A stretch of 64,000 bases of DNA from assembly GCA_963698395.1 (NCBI GenBank), contig CAVOQQ010000006.1:1-64000 (forward strand), read 5' to 3'. The notes under the pieces are model-generated. The model searched no databases, was not told the DNA's origin, and saw nothing but the letters and a program-made list of their open reading frames with translations. Position 1 is the stretch's first letter; the number at the start of each line of letters is the position of its first letter. Shown here in pieces: positions 19,234 through 26,449 of this stretch. Position numbers and translations under genes: made by a program. The stretch is from JBBQUN01 sp963698395. GTDB taxonomy: Bacteria > Actinomycetota > Acidimicrobiia > Acidimicrobiales > SZUA-35.

Positions 19234-19659
19234 TCAGCCGGTGCTGGCCGACGGAGCTGCGGGAACAAACACTGGGAGGAGAATGTCGCTGTCGTCTGCT
19301 GCCTCGAACGCGACGGTCAAGGCCATGCCGATGCGGACGTCGGCAGGATCGCAGTCCACGACGTTACTGAACAGGCGTGGACCCTCGGTCAGCTCGACGA
19401 TGGCGATGACCATGGGGCATTGCTCAGCAAACACAGGGTGAGACGGTCGGTGAGCAACAGTGAAGGTGTACAGGGTCCCCGTTCCGGCAACGGGGCGCCA
19501 CTCGAGATCTCCTGCTCCGCACTCGGGGCAGTGGGTGCGGGGCGGGAACGGTCGGTTCCTACAGCGACCACAGAACTGCACGACCAGTTGCTCGTTTCGA
19601 GCCGCATCCCAATACGGCCGGGTGAGATCAGAGACCGGGGGAAGAATGCGGGCGCTCAT
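19234..19659 (-). CDS. Zn-ribbon/OB-fold (DUF35) acyl-CoA-associated protein
   Basis: A 141-residue DUF35 protein. A rubredoxin-like zinc ribbon (CGRCRNRPFPPRTHCPECG, four Cys) is followed by an OB fold (GTGTLYTFTVAHRPSHP, then DPADVRIGMALTVAF). These proteins partner thiolase-like subunits, for example the DUF35 part of ChsH2 with the Ltp2 retro-aldolase in steroid side-chain degradation. Its ATG overlaps the thiolase stop by ATGA, supporting a complex with that protein. Confidence 0.8.
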   Translation of the reverse strand: MSARILPPVSDLTRPYWDAARNEQLVVQFCGRCRNRPFPPRTHCPECGAGDLEWRPVAGTGTLYTFTVAHRPSHPVFAEQCPMVIAIVELTEGPRLFSNVVDCDPADVRIGMALTVAFEAADDSDILLPVFVPAAPSASTG

Positions 19660-20858
19660 CGCTGCGCCCCGAAGACCAGACCGACCTGTTCGGCGATGAT
19701 GCCACCGTTGCCGTGGGCGTAGGCCAGCTCGAGATCGGGAATCTGGCGTTCGCCGCAGCGTCGCTGGATCTGTCGCACCGCCTCGGTCACATGGCTCATT
19801 CCTCCGGCGACGCCGGCCTGACCGAACGACATCTGCCCGCCGTGGGTGTTCAGCGGAAAGTCGCCCCCGTAGGTGAGGTCGTGGGCTTCTACGAAGGCTC
19901 CGGCTTCGCCCCGAGCACAGAATCCGGCCTCCTCCAAGGTGAGGAGCACCATGATCGTGTAGCAGTCATAGAGCGAAGCGAGGCCGAACTCTGCCGGCTC
20001 GACTCCGGCCTGGGCCATGGCAGAGCGGGCGGCGATACCCACGCCGGTGGCGTCCAGCGCCGGCGCCTGGGCGAAGGATGAGTGGGTGATCGACTCGCCG
20101 GCACCGAGCAACCACGCTGGTGCCTGCTGTGCATCGCTTGCTCGATCTGCCGAGGTCACCAACACCGCCGCAGCACCGGCAGCGGGCATGACGATCTCCA
20201 GCATGTGGAGGGGCTCGCAGATGACCGGCGAGGCGAGCACGTCGTCGATGGTCAGGGTCTGGTCATGGAAGATGGCGGACGGATTGGCGTTGGCATTGCG
20301 GCGCTGATCGACGGCAACCTTGGCTCGCTGCTCATCGGTCAGACCGTATTCGTGTGCGTATCGGTTGGCGATCATGGCGTAGCCGACATTGGCCCCGATC
20401 ATTCCATAGGGCATGTCGAACTCCGCCGAAGGGGAACGATCACGCTTCGGCTGGATCGACCGAGGCGACCGGGTTTTCTCCTTCGCAGCCTCGCTGTGCG
20501 GCCTGGGGGTTCGACGCGGGGAAGCGGTCAGGCACAAGCAAGTAGTGCACATCCCGGCTTGGATTGCAGCGGCGGCTCGCCAGACCATTCCGGCCCCCGT
20601 CGCTCCGCCGAGATCGACCACCTCGGCAAAGGTGAGACGCAGCCCGAGATGCTCTCCCACCGTTGCCGGAACGAAGCCGGGGAGCCCGCCGACCGGGTGT
20701 ACCAGGAGGCCATCGACTTCGGTGCGAGCGATTCCCGCGTCTTCGATTGCCTGGGTTGCAACCTCGCTGAACAGGTCCAAAGCGGTCAGGTCGCCGCTGT
20801 AGCGCTGCGGGGCCCGCTCGGCGACGCCAACCACTGCGGCCGCGCCCTTGAGCGACAT
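19656..20858 (-). CDS. Thiolase-like lipid-transfer protein (possible retro-aldolase subunit)
   Basis: A 400-residue thiolase-superfamily protein (VVGVAERAPQRYSG, EDAGIARTEVDGLLV, TVGEHLGL). The position of the classical thiolase nucleophilic Cys reads VDLGGATGAGMV, with no cysteine, while the C-terminal NTHGG and AYAHGNGG histidine loops are kept. Loss of that Cys, together with a DUF35 partner, resembles Ltp2-type aldolases that cleave a 3-hydroxyacyl-CoA side chain rather than true thiolases. Its start overlaps the amidohydrolase stop (TGATG). The aldolase role is inferred. Confidence 0.75.
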   Translation of the reverse strand: MSLKGAAAVVGVAERAPQRYSGDLTALDLFSEVATQAIEDAGIARTEVDGLLVHPVGGLPGFVPATVGEHLGLRLTFAEVVDLGGATGAGMVWRAAAAIQAGMCTTCLCLTASPRRTPRPHSEAAKEKTRSPRSIQPKRDRSPSAEFDMPYGMIGANVGYAMIANRYAHEYGLTDEQRAKVAVDQRRNANANPSAIFHDQTLTIDDVLASPVICEPLHMLEIVMPAAGAAAVLVTSADRASDAQQAPAWLLGAGESITHSSFAQAPALDATGVGIAARSAMAQAGVEPAEFGLASLYDCYTIMVLLTLEEAGFCARGEAGAFVEAHDLTYGGDFPLNTHGGQMSFGQAGVAGGMSHVTEAVRQIQRRCGERQIPDLELAYAHGNGGIIAEQVGLVFGAQR

Positions 20859-22066
20859 CAGCTCGCGCCCTCGACCTGGTACCGAGACGGAACGTCGATG
20901 TTCCAGAAACGCGCAGCGTTCAAACCGAGCACCTTGGCCCGCTGCTCATCGGTGAGGCCGCTCATCGTTCGCTCGATAGCCGCTGCGGAATGGGGCCAGG
21001 TTCCCTCATGGTGCGGGTAGTCGTTGGCCCAGAGATAGTTGTCGATCAGGTCGTGGGATGCTCCGAGGGCCAACCCGGACGTGTCCTCACCAAAGGAGGC
21101 GAAGCACTGGCGTCGGTAGTAGTAGCTGGGCGGCTCTTTCATGTCGGGGGCGACCCACATGCGGTGCTTGTAGAAGGCTTCGTCCATGGCCTCGAGTAGC
21201 CAGGACACCCAGCCGATGCCCGCTTCGATCGTGGCGAAGCGCAGATTCGGGTGGCGTTCGAACACGCCGGACGCCACCAAGTTCGCCACCGGCTCCTGGC
21301 TGGCGGCACAACAATGGACGGCGTAATTGATCACCGCTCCACCCGGCCCCGACGCTGCACGAGGGTCTCGTCCCGTCGAGACGTGGATGGTCATTGGTAG
21401 CTCGGCATCCTCCAGGGCTGACCACAGCGGCTCGAACTCGGGCTGGTTGTAATTGCGCTGATCCATGCCGGTGGGGCCGTACTCCGGCTTGGCGGGGATC
21501 GTGACCCCACGGAACCCCAGGTTGGCGACCCGATCGACCTCGGCGACGGCGGCCTCGACATCCATCGTTGGGATCTGCGCCATCGGCAAAATGCGATCCT
21601 GATGCGCTCCAAACTCCTCATGAGCCCAGTCGTTCCAGGCCTGGCACATCGCCATGGAGAACCCCGGGTCCTTGGTCCCGAAGGCATGGATGCCCTTGTT
21701 GCCGAACACGATCTCCACATCGACGCCGTCGCGATCCTGATCGGCCAGACGCTCGTCGACGGTCCGTCCGGTCTTGTTTCGCTCGATGTCTTCGGGGCCC
21801 CAGTCGGTGTTGTCGGTCTTGATCTTCCAAGGGCGATTGCCCTCCGTGATGATGTAGGCCTGCCCGTCGACGACATTCAGTCGCGGCAGGCGATCTCGGT
21901 ACTCGGGCGCGATCCGCGACTTCACCCAGTCCTTCGGCTCGTTGGCGTGGCAATCGGAAGAGACGATGAAGTACTTGTTCGGGTCGTCTGGCCTCGCCGT
22001 TCGTGTCCAGCCCTGCACACCGGGTGTCTCTAGCCGCCTGCCCATGGTCGTTTCAACGGATGGCAC
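20858..22066 (-). CDS. Amidohydrolase family 2 (metal-dependent hydrolase/decarboxylase)
   Basis: About 402 residues. The TIM-barrel amidohydrolase starts with FIVSSDCHANEPKDW (in place of the usual DxHxH), continues with MDVEAAVAEVDRVANLGFRG, PMTIHVSTGR (metal His), RFATIEAGIGWVSWLLEAMD and WANDYPHHEGTWPHS (the final Asp/His). Members act in ring opening or decarboxylation of aromatic and other cyclic compounds. I chose the GTG at 22066, which follows AGGAGG, over a TTG 69 bases upstream. It is the middle gene of a minus-strand catabolic unit. Confidence 0.75.
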   Translation of the reverse strand: MPSVETTMGRRLETPGVQGWTRTARPDDPNKYFIVSSDCHANEPKDWVKSRIAPEYRDRLPRLNVVDGQAYIITEGNRPWKIKTDNTDWGPEDIERNKTGRTVDERLADQDRDGVDVEIVFGNKGIHAFGTKDPGFSMAMCQAWNDWAHEEFGAHQDRILPMAQIPTMDVEAAVAEVDRVANLGFRGVTIPAKPEYGPTGMDQRNYNQPEFEPLWSALEDAELPMTIHVSTGRDPRAASGPGGAVINYAVHCCAASQEPVANLVASGVFERHPNLRFATIEAGIGWVSWLLEAMDEAFYKHRMWVAPDMKEPPSYYYRRQCFASFGEDTSGLALGASHDLIDNYLWANDYPHHEGTWPHSAAAIERTMSGLTDEQRAKVLGLNAARFWNIDVPSRYQVEGAS

Positions 22067-22120
22067 GATTCCTCCTGTTGGTTCACCTGCAGTGATTCCT
22101 GCTTGGTTCCTAGTCTCATT

Positions 22121-22153
22121 GACGCTTGCCAGCAAGCACGATCAGCAAGCGTC
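22121..22153. promoter_or_regulatory. Nested dyad upstream of the amidohydrolase
   Basis: An inner palindrome GCTTGC-CA-GCAAGC (22124-22137) lies inside a wider inverted repeat, GACGCTTGC (22121-22129) / GCAAGCGTC (22145-22153). It sits between the F420 oxidoreductase stop and the amidohydrolase start. It could be an operator or an intercistronic hairpin; no U-tract is visible. Confidence 0.4.
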
Positions 22154-22225
22154 GTGGCCGGCGCCGGGGAACGACTCACGTGGATGCCGAGTTGCTGTCG
22201 GTCTGTTCCCACAGGATGGGATCGG

Positions 22226-23299
22226 TCATTGACTTTTGTCCTGTGGGTTGTCGTCGAGATGGTCTCGGGTGCCTGCGAGGTCGGCCATCAGTTCGAGGCC
22301 CTCGATTCGCCGACAGGACAGGATCAGGCCGGTCGCGCCGGAGTTCTCCCATGCCTGATAGCGATCGCGGATCCGCTGTGGCGGCCCGACCAGCGCCTGC
22401 TCGTCGCAGTAGTCGTCGGGTACCGCGGCAATGGCCTCGCGCTTGCGGCCGGCGAGGTACAGCTCCTGGATCTGTTCGGCGGCTTCGGGGTAGCCCCGTC
22501 GAACCATCATGTCGTTGTGGAAGTTCTTGTCGCGGTGTCCCATGCCGCCGGCATACAGCGCGATTCCTGGCTTCATCCGGTTCAGCGCCGTCTGCACGTC
22601 GTCGGTGACGACGACCGAGACACCGGGCTGGATCTCGAAGTCGTTCATCGACTTCTCCGACCCGGCTCGCCGGAACCCTTCGTCGAGCCAGGGTCGGTAG
22701 AGGTCCATCATCCCCGGCACGAAGCTCAGCGGGAACCAGCCGTCGGCGATCTCGGCTGTGAGTTTGACCGTGGCCTCGCCCCCGGTTCCCAGCCAGATCG
22801 GAATGTTCGGGTTCATGTGGAGAATCGACTTGAGCGGCTTGCCGATCCCCATCGCGCCGTCTCCCTCGTAGGGCAGCGAGATCTCCCGGCCCTCGTGGGT
22901 GAGCCCTTCTTCGCGGGCGAACACCTTGCGCATGATCGAGACGTAGTCACGGATGCGCCAGTACGGCTTGCCCCACGGCTGGCCGTACCATCCCTCGACG
23001 ATCTGCGGCCCGCTCACTCCCAATCCAGCGATGAACCGGTCACCGCCGGCGAGTGCGTCGATGGTCGCAGCTTGCATCGCAGCCATTGCGGGGGTGCGAC
23101 CCGCCAGTTGCATGATCGAGGTTCCCAGCCGTATTCGTGACGTCACGGCTGCCAGATAGGCGAGTGGCGAGGTGGCGTCGGAGCCGTAGGCCTCGGCGGT
23201 CCAAACGGCATCGAATCCGAGGCTCTCGGCTTGCTGCACCAACTCGACGGGTAGGTGCATCTCGGGCCCGGAGTAGCCCAGCATGAGACCGAGCTTCAT
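22226..23299 (-). CDS. LLM-class F420-dependent oxidoreductase
   Basis: A 357-residue luciferase-like TIM-barrel flavin/F420 enzyme: MKLGLMLGYSGP, ESLGFDAVWTAEAYGSDA, LAAVTSRIRLGTSIMQLAGRTPA (family signature), FIAGLGVSGPQIVEGWYG and IPIWLGTGGEATVKL. Such enzymes transfer hydride or oxygen in oxidation of hydrophobic alcohols, ketones or cyclic substrates. The ATG at 23299 follows GAGGAGCGAACC. An in-frame GTG further up would translate a tandem repeat and is unlikely. It is the first gene of the minus-strand unit ending with the DUF35 gene. Confidence 0.8.
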   Translation of the reverse strand: MKLGLMLGYSGPEMHLPVELVQQAESLGFDAVWTAEAYGSDATSPLAYLAAVTSRIRLGTSIMQLAGRTPAMAAMQAATIDALAGGDRFIAGLGVSGPQIVEGWYGQPWGKPYWRIRDYVSIMRKVFAREEGLTHEGREISLPYEGDGAMGIGKPLKSILHMNPNIPIWLGTGGEATVKLTAEIADGWFPLSFVPGMMDLYRPWLDEGFRRAGSEKSMNDFEIQPGVSVVVTDDVQTALNRMKPGIALYAGGMGHRDKNFHNDMMVRRGYPEAAEQIQELYLAGRKREAIAAVPDDYCDEQALVGPPQRIRDRYQAWENSGATGLILSCRRIEGLELMADLAGTRDHLDDNPQDKSQ

Positions 23300-23349
23300 G
23301 GTTCGCTCCTCTGGCGCATGTTGACCTGGCGCATGTTGATCTGGCGCAT
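23296..23349 (-). CDS. Micro-ORF overlapping the F420-oxidoreductase start
   Basis: A 17-codon frame made of tandem units (MRQIN, MRQVN, MRQ) whose TGA overlaps the ATG of the oxidoreductase gene as ATGA. Three ATGs recur at 15-base intervals within it. It may serve as a translational coupler or leader peptide. No expression evidence is visible beyond the overlap geometry. Confidence 0.35.
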   Translation of the reverse strand: MRQINMRQVNMRQRSEP

Positions 23350-23385
23350 GGTGATCTGGCACGGGTTGAAATGGCGCAACTTGGT
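23311..23385 (-). repeat. Five 15-bp tandem repeats upstream of the oxidoreductase gene
   Basis: Five consecutive 15-base units (plus-strand type CTGGCGCATGTTGAC) run from 23311 to 23385. The three nearest the gene differ at one to three positions, and the outer two are more degenerate. They lie in the leader between the TetR stop and the oxidoreductase start. Confidence 0.8.
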
Positions 23386-23399
23386 ATTCGGCAATGTTG

Positions 23400-24035
23400 T
23401 CACTCCTGTTCGAACCCGCACAGTGTGTGGGTGAGGCGGATCATTTGGGCCTCGAATTCGGCGGCGCGGATCGGGTCGCACGGGTCATGGGTGAGGCCGC
23501 CCGCTGTTGGTCCTGCGCCGAAGTAGAAACAGATGGCGCCGACCACGATGTTCCAGACGATCAACGGGTCGAAGTCCACCACGTCCTCCTTTGCCAGCGC
23601 CCCAAGGAAACGACTCCACCGGCGCTGCGACGCCGAACCGAGAATCTCGCCTCCCTCCGAGCTTTCGGTGGCTGCTTCTCGCAGGACCAACCTGGCCGCT
23701 GCCGGACGGGCGGCCGCGAACTGAACCATGCTGGCGGTGATCGACCCGAGGCGTTCGGGCAAGCTGCGGTCGCTGAAGAGATGGCGATCCACATCGTCGG
23801 CCATCGGGGCGAACATGCGGTCGAGGACTGCTTCGTAGAGCTCGCGCTTGGTGGGGTAGTGGTAGAGAATGGCGCTGCCCTGGATGCCGGCCCGTTCGCC
23901 AATCGCGCTGAGCGGTGTGGCGTCGAAGCCTCGCTGCGAGAACAGCTCCTCGGCCGCAGCCAGCACGGCTTCACGTGTGCGTTCGGACTTCGACAGACCC
24001 GACTGTGGCGGGCGAGGTGCGGCGCTTGGGGTCAT
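23400..24035 (-). CDS. TetR-family regulator
   Basis: A 211-residue repressor. The N-terminal helix-turn-helix reads KSERTREAVLAAAEELFSQR, GFDATPLSAIGERAGIQ and SAILYHYPTKRELYEAVLDR. The C-terminal ligand domain is helical (FDPLIVWNIVVGAICFYFG). The ATG at 24035 begins just before the conserved helix, and the longer frame would run through the intergenic region. It is divergent from the P450 gene with a 96-bp gap holding a symmetric dyad, and probably represses both directions in response to a pathway acyl-CoA or substrate. Confidence 0.8.
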   Translation of the reverse strand: MTPSAAPRPPQSGLSKSERTREAVLAAAEELFSQRGFDATPLSAIGERAGIQGSAILYHYPTKRELYEAVLDRMFAPMADDVDRHLFSDRSLPERLGSITASMVQFAAARPAAARLVLREAATESSEGGEILGSASQRRWSRFLGALAKEDVVDFDPLIVWNIVVGAICFYFGAGPTAGGLTHDPCDPIRAAEFEAQMIRLTHTLCGFEQE

Positions 24036-24077
24036 GGCTGGGCCTTTCCCGAAATGGAGTTGAGTCTCTCGGATTTC

Positions 24078-24109
24078 TGAGTATAGATTCAAAACTGAAC
24101 GCACACTCA
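24078..24109. promoter_or_regulatory. Symmetric 32-bp operator between TetR and P450 genes
   Basis: The arms are nested symmetrically: TGAGT, 5 bases, TTCA-AAAC-TGAA, 5 bases, ACTCA. Outer (24078-24082/24105-24109) and inner (24088-24091/24096-24099) pairs share one centre. This is the size and layout of a site binding two TetR dimers or one extended dimer. It does not match the CAAG-NN-CTTG or AACACGTT cores I recall for KstR2 and KstR. Confidence 0.6.
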
Positions 24110-24131
24110 AATAGCTGCCGAAGGAGTCGCC

Positions 24132-25388
24132 ATGGCGATCACAGACGGATATGACCTGGTTGCTCCGGTGCCGTATGCGGAAAGCGGTCCACCACACGAA
24201 ACGTGGGCGCGGTTGCGCGCCGAGTCGCCTGTGCATCGGTGCGAGCCCGAGGACTACGAGCCGTTCTGGGCAATCACCAAACACGCCGACATCACCGAGA
24301 TCTCGACCCAGCCCGAGCTGTTTCTCTCCGAGCCCGGCATCACCGTGCTCCGCCGACAAGATCGCGAGGCACTCGAAGCCAGCGCCTTCGGTGCGATGCG
24401 GGTGATCATCGGGATGGACCCACCCGAGCATCGTTCGGTGCGCAAGGTGGCCAGCCCGGTGTTCACTCCCAGGGCGATCATGGGGCTCGACGACGAGATC
24501 AACCGCAGCGCTCGCGAGCTCGTCGACTCACTGGCGGGGGCGACCGGCGAGGGCGAGTGCGACTTCGCGACCGACGTGGCGGCGGCTCACCCGCTTCGGA
24601 TCCTCTCGCACATGCTCGGTGTGCCCCGCGAGCAGGAGCCCGACATCCTTCGCCTCACCAATCAATTGTTCGCGTTCGAAGACCCCGAACTTCAGCGAGC
24701 AGGCGAAGACCGCCAGCAGGCCCTGATGGAGCTCGGTATGGAGCTCTACATGATGTTCGACGCGATCATCCAGGACCGCCGAGCCAACCCCCAAGACGAT
24801 CTCGCCACCGTCCTGGCGAACGGCACCGTCGACGGCGAACCCATGGGTCCGATGGAAACAGTCGGCTACTACCTGATCACCTTCAGCGCCGGTCACGACA
24901 CCACGAAGAACGCGCTCGTCGGCGGTATGCAAGCGTTCATCGATCATCCCGAAGAGTTCCAGAAGCTGCGCGACAATCCCGATCTGATCGACAAGGCCGT
25001 CGAGGAGATCGGCCGCTGGACATCGCCGGTCAACTACATGAAACGAACCGCAGCCGCCGATGCCGAGATCAGGGGCCAAGAGATCGCGAAGGGCGACTCA
25101 CTGGTCATGTTCTACGCGTCGGCCAACCGCGACGAAGACGTGTTCGACGACCCGTTCACCTTCCGCATCGATCGCGAATCGAACCGCCACCTCGGTTTCG
25201 GGATCGGCGAGCACTTTTGCCTCGGTGCCAACATGGCTCGACGATCCCAGCGGGCACTGTGGCTCGAACTGTCGAGGCGGCTCGAGTCGATCGAGCTCTG
25301 CGGTGCCCCCGAACGCATCCACTCGTCGTTCGTTGTCGGACTGAAGCATCTTCCCGTGCGCTACCGCATCCAGCCGGCCCAGGGCTGA
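24132..25388 (+). CDS. Cytochrome P450
   Basis: A 418-residue soluble bacterial P450. The I-helix oxygen-activation motif is FSAGHDTTKN, the ExxR motif is in VEEIGRWTSP, and the heme loop FGIGEHFCLGANMARR contains the ligand Cys363. Length and the CLGAN loop resemble actinobacterial CYP families that hydroxylate steroid side chains, terpenes or fatty acids. It would need a ferredoxin and reductase encoded elsewhere. GAAGGAG precedes the ATG. It is the first gene of a plus-strand unit and would provide the first oxidation step. Confidence 0.9.
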   Translation: MAITDGYDLVAPVPYAESGPPHETWARLRAESPVHRCEPEDYEPFWAITKHADITEISTQPELFLSEPGITVLRRQDREALEASAFGAMRVIIGMDPPEHRSVRKVASPVFTPRAIMGLDDEINRSARELVDSLAGATGEGECDFATDVAAAHPLRILSHMLGVPREQEPDILRLTNQLFAFEDPELQRAGEDRQQALMELGMELYMMFDAIIQDRRANPQDDLATVLANGTVDGEPMGPMETVGYYLITFSAGHDTTKNALVGGMQAFIDHPEEFQKLRDNPDLIDKAVEEIGRWTSPVNYMKRTAAADAEIRGQEIAKGDSLVMFYASANRDEDVFDDPFTFRIDRESNRHLGFGIGEHFCLGANMARRSQRALWLELSRRLESIELCGAPERIHSSFVVGLKHLPVRYRIQPAQG

Positions 25389-25394
25389 GCGATC

Positions 25395-26387
25395 ATGCGT
25401 CTCGGCGTGATCGCAACGATGGGCAGAGATTGGAAGTCCGCGGTCGAACGGGTCCGTATCGCGGAGGATCTGGGCTATGAGCACGCGACCACTGGTGAGG
25501 CCTGGGGCACGTCGGCGATCCCGTTCCTGTCATTGATCGCAGCGAACACGAATCGGATCACCCTGGGCACGTCGATCCTCAACTGCTTCTCCCGCACGCC
25601 GGCGGTGTTCGCTCAGGAATTCGCGTTGCTCGAGCAGATCAGCGAGGGCAGGACCGTGTTCGGCCTGGGGTCGTCGGGTGCGAAGGTGATCGAGCATTTT
25701 CACGGTGTGCCATTCGAACGGCCACTTCGGCGTATTCGCGAGACAGTCGAGATCTTCGACATCCTCATTGCCGGCGAACGACTCGACTACGACGGTCAGA
25801 TCTTTCGACTCAATCGCGGCTTCCGGCTCGACGCCGTGCTGCCACGACAGAAGATCCCCGTTTGGATCGCTGCGCTCACGCCGGCGTCGATCCGTCAAAC
25901 CGGAGCGATCGCCGACGGTGTCATCCCGATCCACTGGCCGAGACAACACTTTGCGTCGCTACGCAATGATTTGATCGAGGCGGCTGCGGCGGCAGGCCGA
26001 ACGGAGTCGATCTTCACGATTGCGCCGTTCACCACCGTCAACGTGCTTGATGGCGTCGACGATGAGGCGAAGTGGAGGGACGCCCGGCACATCCTGTGGT
26101 TCTACATCAACCGCATGGGCGACTTCTACTGCCAGATGCTGGAACGTCAAGGATATGAGGCCGAGATCGCTGCTTGCCGAGCAGCGTTCGCTGACGGCGA
26201 CAAAGGAGGCGCCATGGCTGCGATCTCCGAAACCATGATCCGAGACCTTCAATGCATCGGCCCGATCGAGGAGGTCCGCGAGCAACTGGGCGAACGCGCC
26301 GCTGCGGGGGCGGACCTCCAGCTCATCTACATGCCGAGAGGCGGCGTTACCGAGGCGGCCCGACAACTCGAGGAACTGATCACATGA
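25395..26387 (+). CDS. LLM-class F420-dependent oxidoreductase
   Basis: A 330-residue luciferase-like enzyme: MRLGVIATMGRDWKSAVERV, LGYEHATTGEAWG, NRITLGTSILNCFSRTPAVFA (signature), GRTVFGLGSSGAKVIEHFHG, FDILIAGERLDYDG and IPVWIAALTPASIRQTG. It starts six bases after the P450 stop. With the P450 it may carry out consecutive oxidations, for example alcohol oxidation or Baeyer-Villiger-type insertion. It is distinct in sequence from the F420 enzyme of the opposite unit. Confidence 0.8.
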   Translation: MRLGVIATMGRDWKSAVERVRIAEDLGYEHATTGEAWGTSAIPFLSLIAANTNRITLGTSILNCFSRTPAVFAQEFALLEQISEGRTVFGLGSSGAKVIEHFHGVPFERPLRRIRETVEIFDILIAGERLDYDGQIFRLNRGFRLDAVLPRQKIPVWIAALTPASIRQTGAIADGVIPIHWPRQHFASLRNDLIEAAAAAGRTESIFTIAPFTTVNVLDGVDDEAKWRDARHILWFYINRMGDFYCQMLERQGYEAEIAACRAAFADGDKGGAMAAISETMIRDLQCIGPIEEVREQLGERAAAGADLQLIYMPRGGVTEAARQLEELIT

Positions 26388-26419
26388 CACCGATCACACG
26401 ACACCGACCACATGACACG
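26378..26419 (+). repeat. Three 14-bp tandem repeats across a gene junction
   Basis: The units GATCACATGACACC, GATCACACGACACC and GACCACATGACACG run consecutively, starting inside the last codons of the F420 oxidoreductase gene and reaching toward the next amidohydrolase. A fourth, degenerate unit follows. Confidence 0.75.
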
Positions 26420-26449
26420 GATCCAAACATGACGAAAGGCACGCCATGA
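26384..26449 (+). CDS. Micro-ORF bridging two genes through ATGA overlaps
   Basis: A 21-codon frame, beginning MTPITRHRPHD, starts in the ATGA that contains the upstream stop. It ends in the ATGA that contains the amidohydrolase start. It is built largely from the tandem repeat. Its two overlaps would let ribosomes pass from one gene to the next by coupled termination and re-initiation. No protein function is proposed. Confidence 0.4.
   Translation: MTPITRHRPHDTDPNMTKGTP

Noticed and set aside
23311..23385. Tandem repeats considered as a CRISPR array
   Set aside because: The units are 15 bp and directly adjacent with no unique spacers, and there are no cas genes in the window.
24203..25480. 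Long Arg-rich frame overlapping the P450 gene in another phase
   Set aside because: It is a GC-rich shadow of the P450 codons. It has no motifs, and the P450 frame carries all family signatures.
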